Shown: positions 47,877 to 61,500 of the stretch, one piece after another
How the letters are laid out: every line of letters starts with the position of its first letter
Numbering within the stretch: the first letter of the stretch is position 1
Assembly (NCBI GenBank): GCA_943735955.1
Contig: OX030959.1
Span: 2,078,772-2,142,771, forward strand
Reading direction: 5' to 3'
Length of the DNA: 64,000 bases
DNA from: Piscicola geometra
Taxonomy: Eukaryota > Annelida > Clitellata > Hirudinida > Piscicolidae
The notes under the pieces: generated by a model
Told to the model about the DNA's origin: nothing
The model's input: the letters and a program-made list of their open reading frames with translations, nothing else
The model's database searches: none
Position numbers and translations under genes: made by a program

Positions 47877-50432
47877 ATGAAGAAAATAACATTTATTCTT
47901 ACAATCGTCTTCCTGCTTGTTTACTCCTTCATCGGAGGGGCAATCTTCATGCTGCTCGAAAGAGACACCGAGCAAGAGTCCAGGCTGTCCGCCAAGGCTT
48001 CGATCGATGAACTCAAAAGTCAATATTTTTATTTGACAAATTTAAGTCGTGAAACAATTTTATAAGCTCACCATTAAGTGAAATAATTTACATTATCGTT
48101 GCAACTGCTTTTTCTCTTACCACAACAGCCACCTGATATCATTCACCCCTTCTAATCCCAACCTCCACAGCAAACAACTCCTGCTTGAAGGACGCAGATC
48201 TTCTCGAGTTCCAAAGCATCGTCGCCAGGATGAGCGAAGGTTTCATCCTCATGAACGACCAATCTTCCATCTTCTACAGGCACTCACAATGAATTTACTT
48301 TTTACTTCATCGTTATATCTTAATTTTTTACATTTGAAATATAACTAAAAATTCATTTATGTGATCTATAATTCTATGTTTTATTAATTAGAAATACACT
48401 AAATAGCGTTTGAATTTATAATACGGCAGAGAGAAGTTTGACATTCGATCTTCGATCATGATAGCTTGTTGTTACTTCTGTGGTTTTGGTGAGCTTCAGA
48501 TTTTTGTCTACGTTGAAATCACTATAAGCATTATTACTGAATCACAGGAAGAAGAATGATAGTACTAGAAGAGTTAGTTTTACAATCTGAATCAAATCTC
48601 ATTTAAATGCCAACTTCCCACAGGTATCAGAAACATGGACCTGACCACTGTGGGCGGTCAAATCTTTTCAGTTTTCTATCTCCTCTTCGCCGGCTATTAC
48701 GTCTTCTTCATTGTCTACTCCAGCACCGACATCTTCTCGGCCTTATCGATGAAGATTTGCTCGAAAGTTGCTGAAAAACCTTCGGGAAGAACGAAATTGC
48801 TGCTCATTCGGCAGTTTTTTTTGGCATTCGTCGCTCTGGTTTTCTTCATGCTTATTCCTGCCGCTATCATCAGCACCATCGAACCTTGGACCTTCTTGGA
48901 AACGGCCTACTTTTGCGTGGTTTATTTGATCACTCTCGGCTTTTCCGACTACATGCCAGGAGAAAATGGTGTGTTTGTGAATTAATATGCTTTTACTTTA
49001 AGCATTCTAACCCTTCCACACCACTACCACACCACACAACAACCATAACCCTCCCACGCCACTACCACACTATACAACAACCACAACCCTCCCACGCCAC
49101 TACTACACTATACAACAACCACAACCCTCCCACGCCACTACCACACTATACAACAACCACATCCCTCCCACACCACTACCACACTATACAACAACCACAA
49201 CCCTTCCACGCCACTACCATACCACACAACAACCACAACCCTCCCACGCCACTACCACACCACACAACAACCACAACCCTCCCACACCACTACCACACCA
49301 TACAACAATCACAACTCTTCCACGCCACTACCACACCACACAACAACCACAACCCTCCCACGCCACTACCACACCACACAACAACCACAACCTTCCCACA
49401 CCACTACCACACCACACAACAACCACAACCCTCCCACACCACTACCACACCACACAACAACCACAACCCGCCCACGCCACTACCACACTATACAACAACC
49501 ACAACCCTCCCACACCACTACCACACTACACAACAACCACAACCCTCCCACAGTCATTCCACGCAGCGAAGACTTCATCAAGTGGTACAGGATGTTCTTC
49601 GGCATGTGGATCGTGATCGCTTCCTTGTGGGTGGGCATCTTCATGGCTTACTACAGCCTCCGCATCGGCTACTTCTTCTGGGAGACCACAGACATGGTGG
49701 TCAATGACGAGCTTGCTACCGCTGCTGAAAATGCCGAAAAGGTGTGTAAGGGATTAGCATGAATATAAAGTTTGATTAAATTTTATTATTTTTTTAAATA
49801 ATCGAATAAATTGTCCTATTTCAAGTCGATAAATTTATTTTCATTATTACATACTTCGTTTTTGAAGCCCATTTTGAGTCATTTATCTCGGATGTCAATG
49901 ATACCTGCATTGTTTGCATACTTTTCTGCCTTGCTTTGTGCCTCTGATGATATTTACACAAGATAATTGCAACGTTCAATTGAAACAAATTAATTCTGAT
50001 TTATCAATTAACGCTAATTAAAGGAAATAAACGATATTATAAACAATTTATTAAATAATTAGACGGTTTTAAATCAATACTTTTTGAAATCTAATCGTTG
50101 ATATTTTATGTTTTCCAAACTTTCAGAAAATGGGGCTTACCTCCATGAAGGAGTTTTTGCAGAGAAAGATGGGAGGGTGGAGGCGAAAGAAGGGGCAAGA
50201 CACGTCTTCGAGCCAGCTGAGCATCGCTTCGGGAGTGTCAGAAGTGAGCTCCTACGTCTCCGCAGTAGCGTCTCCTAAACAACAGAACAAGCTCCCCATC
50301 ACTGATTCACCCACCAATCAGAGCAAAGGTAACGTTGTCCAGGTGAACTCACCACCCACCTACGGCACCAAAGCCTTCATTCAATCACCAACGAACTTTT
50401 CTCTGACGCGCTCTACCGGCTCTTCTCGATGA
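47877..50432 (+). CDS. Divergent two-pore-domain potassium channel (KCNK family)
   Basis: Exons: 47877-48018, 48171-48279, 48430-48488, 48624-48968, 49554-49741, 50127-50432; 382 aa. Layout is that of K2P subunits: M1 (ILTIVFLLVYSFIGGAIFML, with LER after it), a cap region with one Cys (NNSCLKDADLLEF), pore loop 1 (ACCYFCGFG, then LTTVGGQIFS), M2 (FYLLFAGYYVFFIVYS), a basic loop, M3 (FFLAFVALVFFMLIPAAII), pore loop 2 (AYFCVVYLITLGFSDYMPGE), M4 (MFFGMWIVIASLWVGIFMA) and a Ser-rich cytosolic tail. Both pore loops depart from the TxGYG/TxGFG consensus: pore 1 has FCGFG and pore 2 has TLGFS. Intron 2 reads best with a GC donor. It is uncertain that it conducts potassium. Confidence 0.82.
49013..49552. 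repeat. 38-base minisatellite ending at a K2P splice acceptor
   Basis: About 14 copies of a unit containing CACAACCCTCCCACGCCACT fill most of intron 4. The last unit changes to CCCTCCCACAG and serves as the acceptor of exon 5. The repeat is open in one frame but lies between two well-supported exons. Confidence 0.93.
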
Positions 50433-53247
<2,815 letters not shown>

Positions 53248-54327
53248 ATGGATCTAGAACATTTACAAGCAATGTGAGTTACATTTCAGGATATATGGGA
53301 AAAAAAGAAAGCAAATTTGACAAGCCTACCATCAACTCAGAAGTACAAACACGGGTAACTATCAGCACAAACAAACTCGTCTCATGGAAGAAGACACGAT
53401 AAATTCATAAGAAATAAAATATTTTAGTGTGTGTTTCTTATTTCTTTTATTTGAAGGCCTCCTTTCCCCATCATGCTTTCTAGCGCCATGCCCTTTCTAT
53501 TCTTCCTTTTGATCTATTCTTTAAACAATTACACACATTTTTTTCCTTCCCTCCATGAGATCTCCTCAACTCGCCTTCTCAACCTCTCCCACGTTGACAC
53601 CACTCTCTTCTTCGGATATTCACCCCAAAGATTCATCTCTTCCCACCACCATCCTATCCTCGACTTTATTTCGACAGTGCCATACCTCTTCCACTACACC
53701 CTCCCTCTCCTACTACCCTCCATCCTCATCATCTTCAACAAACCATCCTTAGTCAGCTGCTTCTTCAACCTGCTGGGAGTTTCCATGTGGATGCACTTTG
53801 TCATCTGGCTACAACTGCCCTCAGCTCCACCTTGGATGGAAGCACCACTTTCTTCTTTCTCCAACCAACCACCCTCGTCTTGCCTTCACATTCCACCCTT
53901 TCTCAAACACTCACTTGAATCTACCACTTCAAGCACAAACGCCACACCGTCACAGCAACAGCTTGCCGCCACAAACTTCTTTTCCAGCCTCGTGCTCGAG
54001 GGGTGTGCATTCCAGCGGGTGGACGCCATCACGGGCCTCTCCTTCTTCAACTTCCTTTTCCACAGCAACCCAGTGCCCTTCGCTTCATTTCCTTCCGGTC
54101 ACGTCACATGGCCTTTTTGCATGCTGGTGGCGTCGTGGTCGGCATGGGGACGCAAGGCGAAGGTCCTGATGCTAGGGCACGTGGTGTGGGTCTCTTGGGC
54201 GACCATTTATACGTGCCATCATTACTTCGCTGACGTCATCGCCTCCATTGCTGTCGTCCTGGTCGCTTCCTTTTTTGTTCAACGATTTTCTGCTGCAAGC
54301 AACAAAAAACTTTTATTACTTTTTTGA
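53248..54327 (+). CDS. PAP2-superfamily enzyme of the Aur1/sphingolipid-synthase-like type
   Basis: The main exon (53457-54327) is open for 290 codons. A short first exon at 53248-53273 (MDLEHLQA, donor GTGAGT) joins in frame to give 298 aa; starting at the ATG at 53473 is the alternative. Hydrophobic segments near 17-35, 75-105 and 110-130 precede LPSAPPW, a motif shared by Aur1-like enzymes. The catalytic motifs are FPSGHVTWPF (about 217-226) and CHHYFADVIA (about 263-272), which carry the conserved His and His-x3-Asp of the PAP2 fold. The classical first lipid-phosphatase motif (KxxxxxxRP) is not seen, which fits the transferase branch. It probably acts on a lipid phosphate head group in the ER or Golgi membrane; the substrate is unknown. 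A Ser/Thr/Pro-rich stretch (about 135-175) interrupts the conserved part. Confidence 0.75.
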
Positions 54328-55479
54328 CGACTTTAGATCTTTATTACATGAAACTAAATTACGACCCATGATATGACATTTTTGAATGTACTGTTATTTC
54401 ATTGTGCTTTGCGTATTGATTGATGAGCAAAAAAAGTTAATTTCCATGAATTTTTTTTTGCAACATAACCTCACACTTTGCCTTATAATCACCAAAAAAA
54501 CCGCCTCAGTTTTAAGCTATGGTGGAGACGTAGGAAATTGTAAAAGCTTCTTCGTTTGGGTAAATTCTCAGACTTCAAACTCTTTTATTCATAATTAAAC
54601 AATATTCTTTTCTTAGATTATTCAAATGACTTGGGAATGATAAAAATAATGCAATTGATTTTCGGGTTATGAAACTCTATTACATGTGCTTTTCGACATT
54701 TGCGCTTCAGATAATATATAGAAATCCTAAATATTGCCAGAACCTTTAGGATTCATCCAGTATTTTCAAAGGTTTTAATGAATTAATTGGTTCAATTGCA
54801 ATTCTTCTTTATATAATTTATTATTTAATTCAATAAAATTTTGTGAAATAAATAATGCTAGAATTTTTCCCGTACGAAAAAGTATTTATTAGAAAATATA
54901 TTCACGCGAAAATTTTGAGTTTATCTGAATTAGAAGTATATTATTAATATTTAGAGGGGGCTGCTTAGTTCGGAGACGATGTGATTGGTGTGAAAGTCTG
55001 TTTATAACAGAACTATTGAAAACTGTATTTACATTAGCAATCTGTAGAATTCCTTCATTTCCCGCAGTAAGTTTCTTCCGTAAGAAGCCGACTCTGATAG
55101 AAAAAATGTGAAAGTTTGGCAACGAGAATTAATGAGCTATTATAGTTTCATGCCAAAGAAAACAAAGTATTGTTGCGAATATATTTATCTATGAATCTCT
55201 CAAAGTTGAGAATCTGAACAAAATTCAGCGGAATAAAAACTTCAGTTTAGCAGCTAAACTGAAATTAGGCTTGAATTGATAATTTGCATTTAAACTTAAA
55301 GTTCCTTAATTTGATTCGATCCCTTCACATGAGGAGATATAAAAGATTTTCTAAATAATTTAAATTTAAGTTCAATTAAACATTCTTCTGTTAGAAATCT
55401 TTGGTAAGTAACTCAGGTTGCTAGGGAGATAAAAAGCTAGTTTTAAAGAACTTTCAGAAATTATTTTTTGAATAAGAAA
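54328..55479. other. Intergenic region between the PAP2 gene and DNAAF1
   Basis: AT-rich with no exon seen. The X-box-like site at 55417-55430 lies near its end. Confidence 0.5.
55417..55430 (+). promoter_or_regulatory. X-box-like RFX site upstream of DNAAF1
   Basis: GTTGCTAGGGAGAT matches the two X-box half sites at 11 of 12 positions; the central dinucleotide is AG rather than AT. It ends about 50 bases before the DNAAF1 ATG. Confidence 0.55.
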
Positions 55480-58400
55480 ATGTCTTTAATTGAAGAAATA
55501 AGCAGCTCTGAAGATTTTTTTCCGAATAGTTTCATTTCAGGACAAAATGATGAAAAAAAGGGAAATAAACCTAATTTGATAACAGAATTAGATTCTAGTA
55601 ATTCAAATTCAAACGTTAATCTCGAAGTAAAATTTAATGAAAATATCCCAAATGGAATTTTAAAAAAGACTGATATTTTTTTGGGCATTAAAGAAGAATC
55701 AAAAAACGAACTGCTAGAAATATCTACACCTATCGATCAAGAAAAAAATATAAAAAGACAATCAAAAGTTCTAATTGAAGAAATTAATCCTCTGAAAGGT
55801 GAAACGTCTCATCTGAATTTTTCAATATGACTATTTTCACAATTATAATGTACTCTTAATAAATTTTCTTTACACAAATATTTTTTCAGATGATAATAAA
55901 AAGGGTAAATGTTTATGGAAAAAGAAAAATGTCACTAATTTTGACCAGCAAAATAAAGTTTCAGATTCTTTATCTTATGAAAAAGAGGAAGAAAATGCCA
56001 AAGAGAGTCAATGTGTTCATGATCTAGTCGTTGAAAGTAAGTCTTTAAGCGAAAACAGCTCAGGGGGTGTGAAGGTAAACATAACTGATGAGTTGAGTGA
56101 CAAAAGTGCCGAAGGTGATAACGAGAAAGTGCTGGGCTGCAACGGTCTGTTCAAAAGCTGTAACAAGGTGAAAGAAAGTGGAGAAGGTGGGTGCGTACAA
56201 GAGGTGAAGAAGAAACGACGAGAAAAAGAAATGAAAGTGAAGCGAGTGTTGACTGAGGAAGAACTGAACAAGTACCCTCGCATGACGAAAGAATCCTTGA
56301 AGCATCTGTGCAAGCAACACCGCCTCTACCACACTCCCCACCTCAACGACATCCTCTACCTGCACTTCAAGGGCTACTCGAAGATTGAGAACCTCCAGGA
56401 GTACACAGGCCTCAAGTGCATTTTCCTGGAAACGAATGGTCTCTTGGAGATCTCAGGGCTGGAGCACCAGAAGGACCTCGCTTGCTTGTACTTGCAGCAG
56501 AACTTGATCGAGACCATTGAAAACCTGCACCATTGTCCCAAGCTCAGCAACTTGAATCTGGCTCAAAACCGCATCTACACTGTCTCCAACCTCTCCTGCT
56601 TACCTCAACTCTCGTCTCTCAATCTTGCCAACAACTATTTGGAATACTATGACGATATTTCACACTTGGCGGAGTGCCCTGAACTCAGCGTTCTTGACCT
56701 TTCCAACAATCGTCTGGACGACCCTGACATCGTGGACATTTTTCAGCGCATAACCACCCTGAGGGTGCTGACACTCAGCGGCAATCCAGTAGTGCGAAAG
56801 ATCGAAAACTACAGAAAGAAGTTGATCATCAGTCTACCGAACCTGAAACACCTGGATGATCGACCGGTGTTTCCGGTGGAAAGGGCTTGCTGTGAGGCTT
56901 GGGCCAGAGGCGGAAGGGAAGAAGAAAGAAAAGAGAGAGAGAGATGGAACCAGGCTGAGAGAGATAAAATACGCAAAAGTGTGGAAGGTCTGATTAGAAT
57001 GAGAGAGTTGTCAAAGGCCAAGAAGGAGAACAGAGATAATGAGGCTATTGAAGAAGAAAGTAGGTTGAGGAGGGATGAGCGGGAAGCGTATGGGGAGACG
57101 AGTGATGAAGTGATTGGTGAACAAAAGGATAAGGTGAGTGGAGAGGTAGCTGGTGAGGGGGTTGGTGAGATGGTTGGAGAGGTAGTTGAAGAAGAAGTTA
57201 GTGAAATGGTTGATGAGGGAGCTGGTGAGGGGGTTGGTGACATAGTTGGTGAAGTGGCTGGTCAAGAAAAAGTTCAAATGGTTAGTGAAATGAAGGCTTG
57301 TAAATCTAGCGAGTCGCTAGGTGACAGTGTTGATACACAGGAAAATTCAACAGTCTCAGATGTTATTGAACTTTTTGATAATCTCAGCGTTACAGACTCT
57401 CGAGAAGAAATCACCTACCATTCTGAGAGTCGTACCAAAGATCAGCCTGCAAGCAACGAGGAAATCAGCATCAGTGGAGATCACTCGGCAGTCATCGACG
57501 AAAGTAACTCACGCCAAGGAGATCAAGCTATTGACATCATGTCTCCTTCACAAGACACCAGAAACAGTTCTGCAAAAAGTCCTCCCTGCATCCAGCTTGA
57601 TACAGAGGGGGTTGACGAGTGCAGTGGCGATGCTGTTGCTCATCCGAATGACGTCCTCCTTCAAGTGGAAGACGTGTCCCAGCAACAGGCTTCAAGTTTC
57701 AGTGGTTCTGTTAATGCTTCTCTTAGTGGTTCTATGAATGTAGAAACTAATAGTACTAGCAACGGTATTTTTGAAAGTAAAGGTTATAGTAGGGAAGAAG
57801 AAGCCTTGATAAGATATTTGGTAGGCGGGAGTGATAGTTGTGGAGAATTGAAAAAGAGAGTCGATCTCGGTGCAGACACTGGGGTGGGTGCTGAGGGTAA
57901 AAGCAATAAGAGCAGTGATTGCGGAGATGAAAATGATGAAGAAGCTGAATACGAGTCTGACATCTATGATGAAAGTGATGAGGATGCAAAAGCTGACGTT
58001 AAAGGCATAGTCAACGTCGTGGGTGATGAGCAAAGCGAAGATAAACTCATGGTTGACTTTTGTGGTGAAATTGAGAGTGATCTGGAAGAATGGAAGAGGA
58101 AGGAGCGGAGGTTGATGGAAGAAGAAACTGCAAGTCTGCGTGAGCTGTTCAGGTGGATGGAGAAAGGATGCAGGGATGTCGTGGAAAAGCCGGCTGTTTT
58201 TGAGAATACGCGTGATAAAGATGGTGTTAATGGGGCAGATAACTCTGATGCTGTTGTCGATGCTGGTGATGATAGAGTGGGTGAGAGGCTCGATAATGTT
58301 CTTTCCATGGATAAACCTATTGGTGATGTTGAAGAGACGCACGATGATGAAGGTGTTAATGGAGGTGTTAGTGAAGGTGTTGCTCAAAGGATTGAACAGT

Positions 58401-58585
58401 TGGCTGGGAATGAAGGTCGCTCTGAGGGTTGTATCACTGGTGCAACCAACGGGGGTGCTTCGGTCCTTCTTCCACCAAGTACAGCTCAGGAAGGTCTAGC
58501 TCATGATGATGATCCCGCTAATGGTGACTATGATAATGATAGTGAAGAGAGTTTCAAGAGCTGCTCAGACAAACTAGTATTCTAA
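55480..58585 (+). CDS. DNAAF1: Dynein axonemal assembly factor 1 (DNAAF1/LRRC50)
   Basis: DNAAF1 is a cytoplasmic factor needed to preassemble axonemal dynein arms. Exons 55480-55798 and 55890-58585; 1004 aa, against 725 in human. The first 235 residues are acidic and low in conservation. The family core follows: [38 protein letters not shown], then six leucine-rich repeats of the SDS22 type (about 260-390; for example [20 protein letters not shown] and [17 protein letters not shown]), the LRR cap with [20 protein letters not shown], and a charged segment ([13 protein letters not shown]). The C-terminal half is acidic and disordered, with imperfect VGEVVGE-type repeats. One intron only, where vertebrate genes have about a dozen. 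AATAAA overlaps the stop codon. Confidence 0.95.
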
Positions 58586-58589
58586 TAAA
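58584..58589 (+). promoter_or_regulatory. Polyadenylation signal overlapping the DNAAF1 stop codon
   Basis: The TAA stop at 58583-58585 is part of TAATAAA, so AATAAA begins inside the stop codon. The 3' UTR could be only 15 to 35 bases. Confidence 0.55.
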
Positions 58590-61500
58590 AATATACTTTT
58601 CATCCTTAGAAAAAATAATTCTGTTTTTCTTTTCATTTTGATGAATATCTTCAAGTATTTTGCTTTTATCGCGGATGAAAATATATTTTTGCTTTGAAAG
58701 ATTTTTTATCTTTCGGGTATCCTGGAACTAAGGCATAACAGTCACAAGTTTCTGGGTATTATATCAAATAAAAAAGTAATAATTTTAAAAAATGATAAAA
58801 CAGTCATCTGAGAGCAATATATTACAGCTTGAAATGTCGACGGAGTTTCACTCACACAGTTTTAAAGAATTTTCACAAAAATGTTTTTTAAAATAAAATT
58901 AATTCAAACTTCGAAAAATAAACACCAATATTTATAGCCGTATTTTGAATACTATAATTTACGGCTTTTGATTTGGTGCATGATTTATATATTCCTATTA
59001 ATTTATCTCCGTTCCAGGCTTCATAAATATGTAAAAGGCCATTCAAAACGTTAAATACACACTCAATCATCGTTAAATAAATGCTTTATCACCTTGAACA
59101 CCTGCTTCTCTGTTCTCTCTGGCAATGCAGCAGTCCCTGATTCGTGAAACTTCTAGGAAGGTATGGCATACTGTAAGGGCCATGCATGGTTGCATGTCTT
59201 GCAAGCAGGAATAATGGAATTATAAGGGTGATGATGGTGATGATGGTGATGATGGTGATGATGGTGATGATGGTGTAAGATCATTGTAATGATGACGATG
59301 ATGAGGGCAATAGAAGTAATTTTTACGATGATGGCGGTAATGATTAGAATGATGAGGCGAAGAAAAGACCATGAAGCTGATAATTGGAGATGATTGATCA
59401 ATTATCTGGTGATTAGATCGATGTGGGGTGTGATCGAATGAAGTTTGGAGAGTGTTGGCGAGTTTGATTGCGCATTAAACGAATGCGTGGATGATTGATG
59501 TGTGCTATTTGCTTGCTTATTGCTCCGAATGTCTATTATTCACCGTGCCATAACTTATGACTTCATTTCTCATGTTATTTGCTTTTTGCTAATGGCGAAA
59601 AAGCTTTACTTTTTTGGACTTAAACTTCATTTAGCTTGTCTTTTTACAATTTACATTTTTAGAAGCTGATGAGAAATCGTCAATCATTCGTTAATATCTG
59701 TATATTTGTGGTTGGGTGTACTTAATGCGATAAGAGCTAGAAATATTGTTGATGTCTTCCACATAATGCTTTTTTGGCAGGGATATAGAATGAAAAATGA
59801 ATAAGAAATAAAAATGTTCTAAAAAGAGTTTTCTGTCTGATGAAGTTGAAAGTAATACTATAGGTGCAAAAAACTCACTATTATAGAAAAAGATAACGCA
59901 AAAAATTTGTTTCAAATTAAAAATATTCATGTGCAAATAAATTAAAAATATTTATTTAGCATAGATATAAAATAAAATAATCTGGCTCGAGCAAAGTAAC
60001 ATGGCCTTGTGGCTTTAAATGAGGAAGACTTGAAGTATGTTCTAGAAACTTTTGAAAGTAAAAAATATATAAATGTAGTCTATACTTACAAAGTTCAAAC
60101 TATAAATTTTTAAATCTTGAACTGAAACGAGAGAAAAAGATTGTTTTAACAAATAAAAATTCAAAAAATGTCTTTGTGTGTACAAACACCTAAATACTCT
60201 ATTGCTTTTTGTTTCTTCTTTACAATTTTTATAGATTTGATAAAGCATTTTTATTATTTATCTTTTTTGGATTAAAACTCCCAATTATCAAATTTTTATA
60301 CCTATTTTTTTATAAAGTATAAAAATTAATTTAAATCGAATTAATATTCTATTTTATGTATTATAAAATTTTTTTAGACAAAATTATAAATCAAGTTATC
60401 TGAAGAATACGATGAACGGTTATTTTTTTTAAACTGTGGAATAATGACAATAGGAAGATGAGAAGTATAGCGTAACTCGGTTTCTCAATTGGCAAGCTCT
60501 GATCCCTCATCACGCCTGTCTATTTGCTCATCATTTCCGTGCAACCTGCTCAGAGATACCTGATCTCAAGACTATCACTAGCAAAAATTTTTAAAGTTTG
60601 CGAATACTTTTGAAAAGTTAAAAAGCTTCTAAATCAGCGAGTAATCACGTTTCTTCAAAGACATTGGTTGCATTCCTCTTTGACCTTGCTCCATCCTTGA
60701 ACACTTCAAAAACACGCACAGTGTACGTCACACGCCTCTATAACTGCTCCATCTCAAAGACAAGACAGAGTTTCTTGAAGAGCGCTTTCTGATTCCGAGG
60801 AAATGGAAGCGACGGTTCCAGGCTGTTGCGACTTTTCGGGCTTGAGTTATTGCTAGCCATTCATCTATATTCTTTCTTCTTGCTATTCTAACGGCTTAAG
60901 TATGAGTTATTGAATGCAACGCTCACGAGATCTGGGCTATATTTGAAATAAAGATGAGTTGTTTCAGGTAACTTTCAAACACGTCTTAAAGCCTTAAATA
61001 TCTTTATTCTAAAACGTTTTTTCCTGAGCCACAAAGTAGATTAACATTTGTAATTTAAGATTAAAAATTAAACCCAATTTGCTTTAAAAACTTTGAATGA
61101 CATTTCTCTATCTACATTTTCTCAATAATTCGTTAAAAGATTTGTGTAAAAGCCGTACTGCAAGCTCGGTTGTGGGACAATGCTGAGAAGGTAGATCTAC
61201 GTCGACTGGAAATGATTTGTTGCATTGACTGATGAGGTAATAGTGTTGTTATGTCTCCTTTTATTGCGCCTGGGTCGGAGCTTGCGATGCCTGTGCAGTC
61301 AATCGATGTTTATCGACGGAAGCCCCGCTCATAAACACGCTCGAGTATCTGCATCAGCGTAGATGCGCCAGATAAAGGCAATCAAGTCATGCCGGAGTCT
61401 CGCAGTTGCGCCGTAAACACCAGAACGACTTACAAAGTCTTTTTATTAGGTGACGTTTAAATTTTTTTTGTCCTTACTTGCGCCATATAAAGCCGAAAGA

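Noticed and set aside
48886..49707. 273-codon open frame over the K2P minisatellite
   Set aside because: It reads exon 4 in the wrong frame and then the 38-base repeat; the true exons on both sides use other frames.
57692..58387. 231-codon minus-strand open frame opposite DNAAF1
   Set aside because: It is the shadow of the acidic repeat-rich tail of DNAAF1, with no family motif.
61233..61254. let-7-like word TGAGGTAATAGTGTTGTTATG (starting near 61234)
   Set aside because: The seed matches, but no complementary arm lies within 100 bases on either side, so no precursor hairpin can form.
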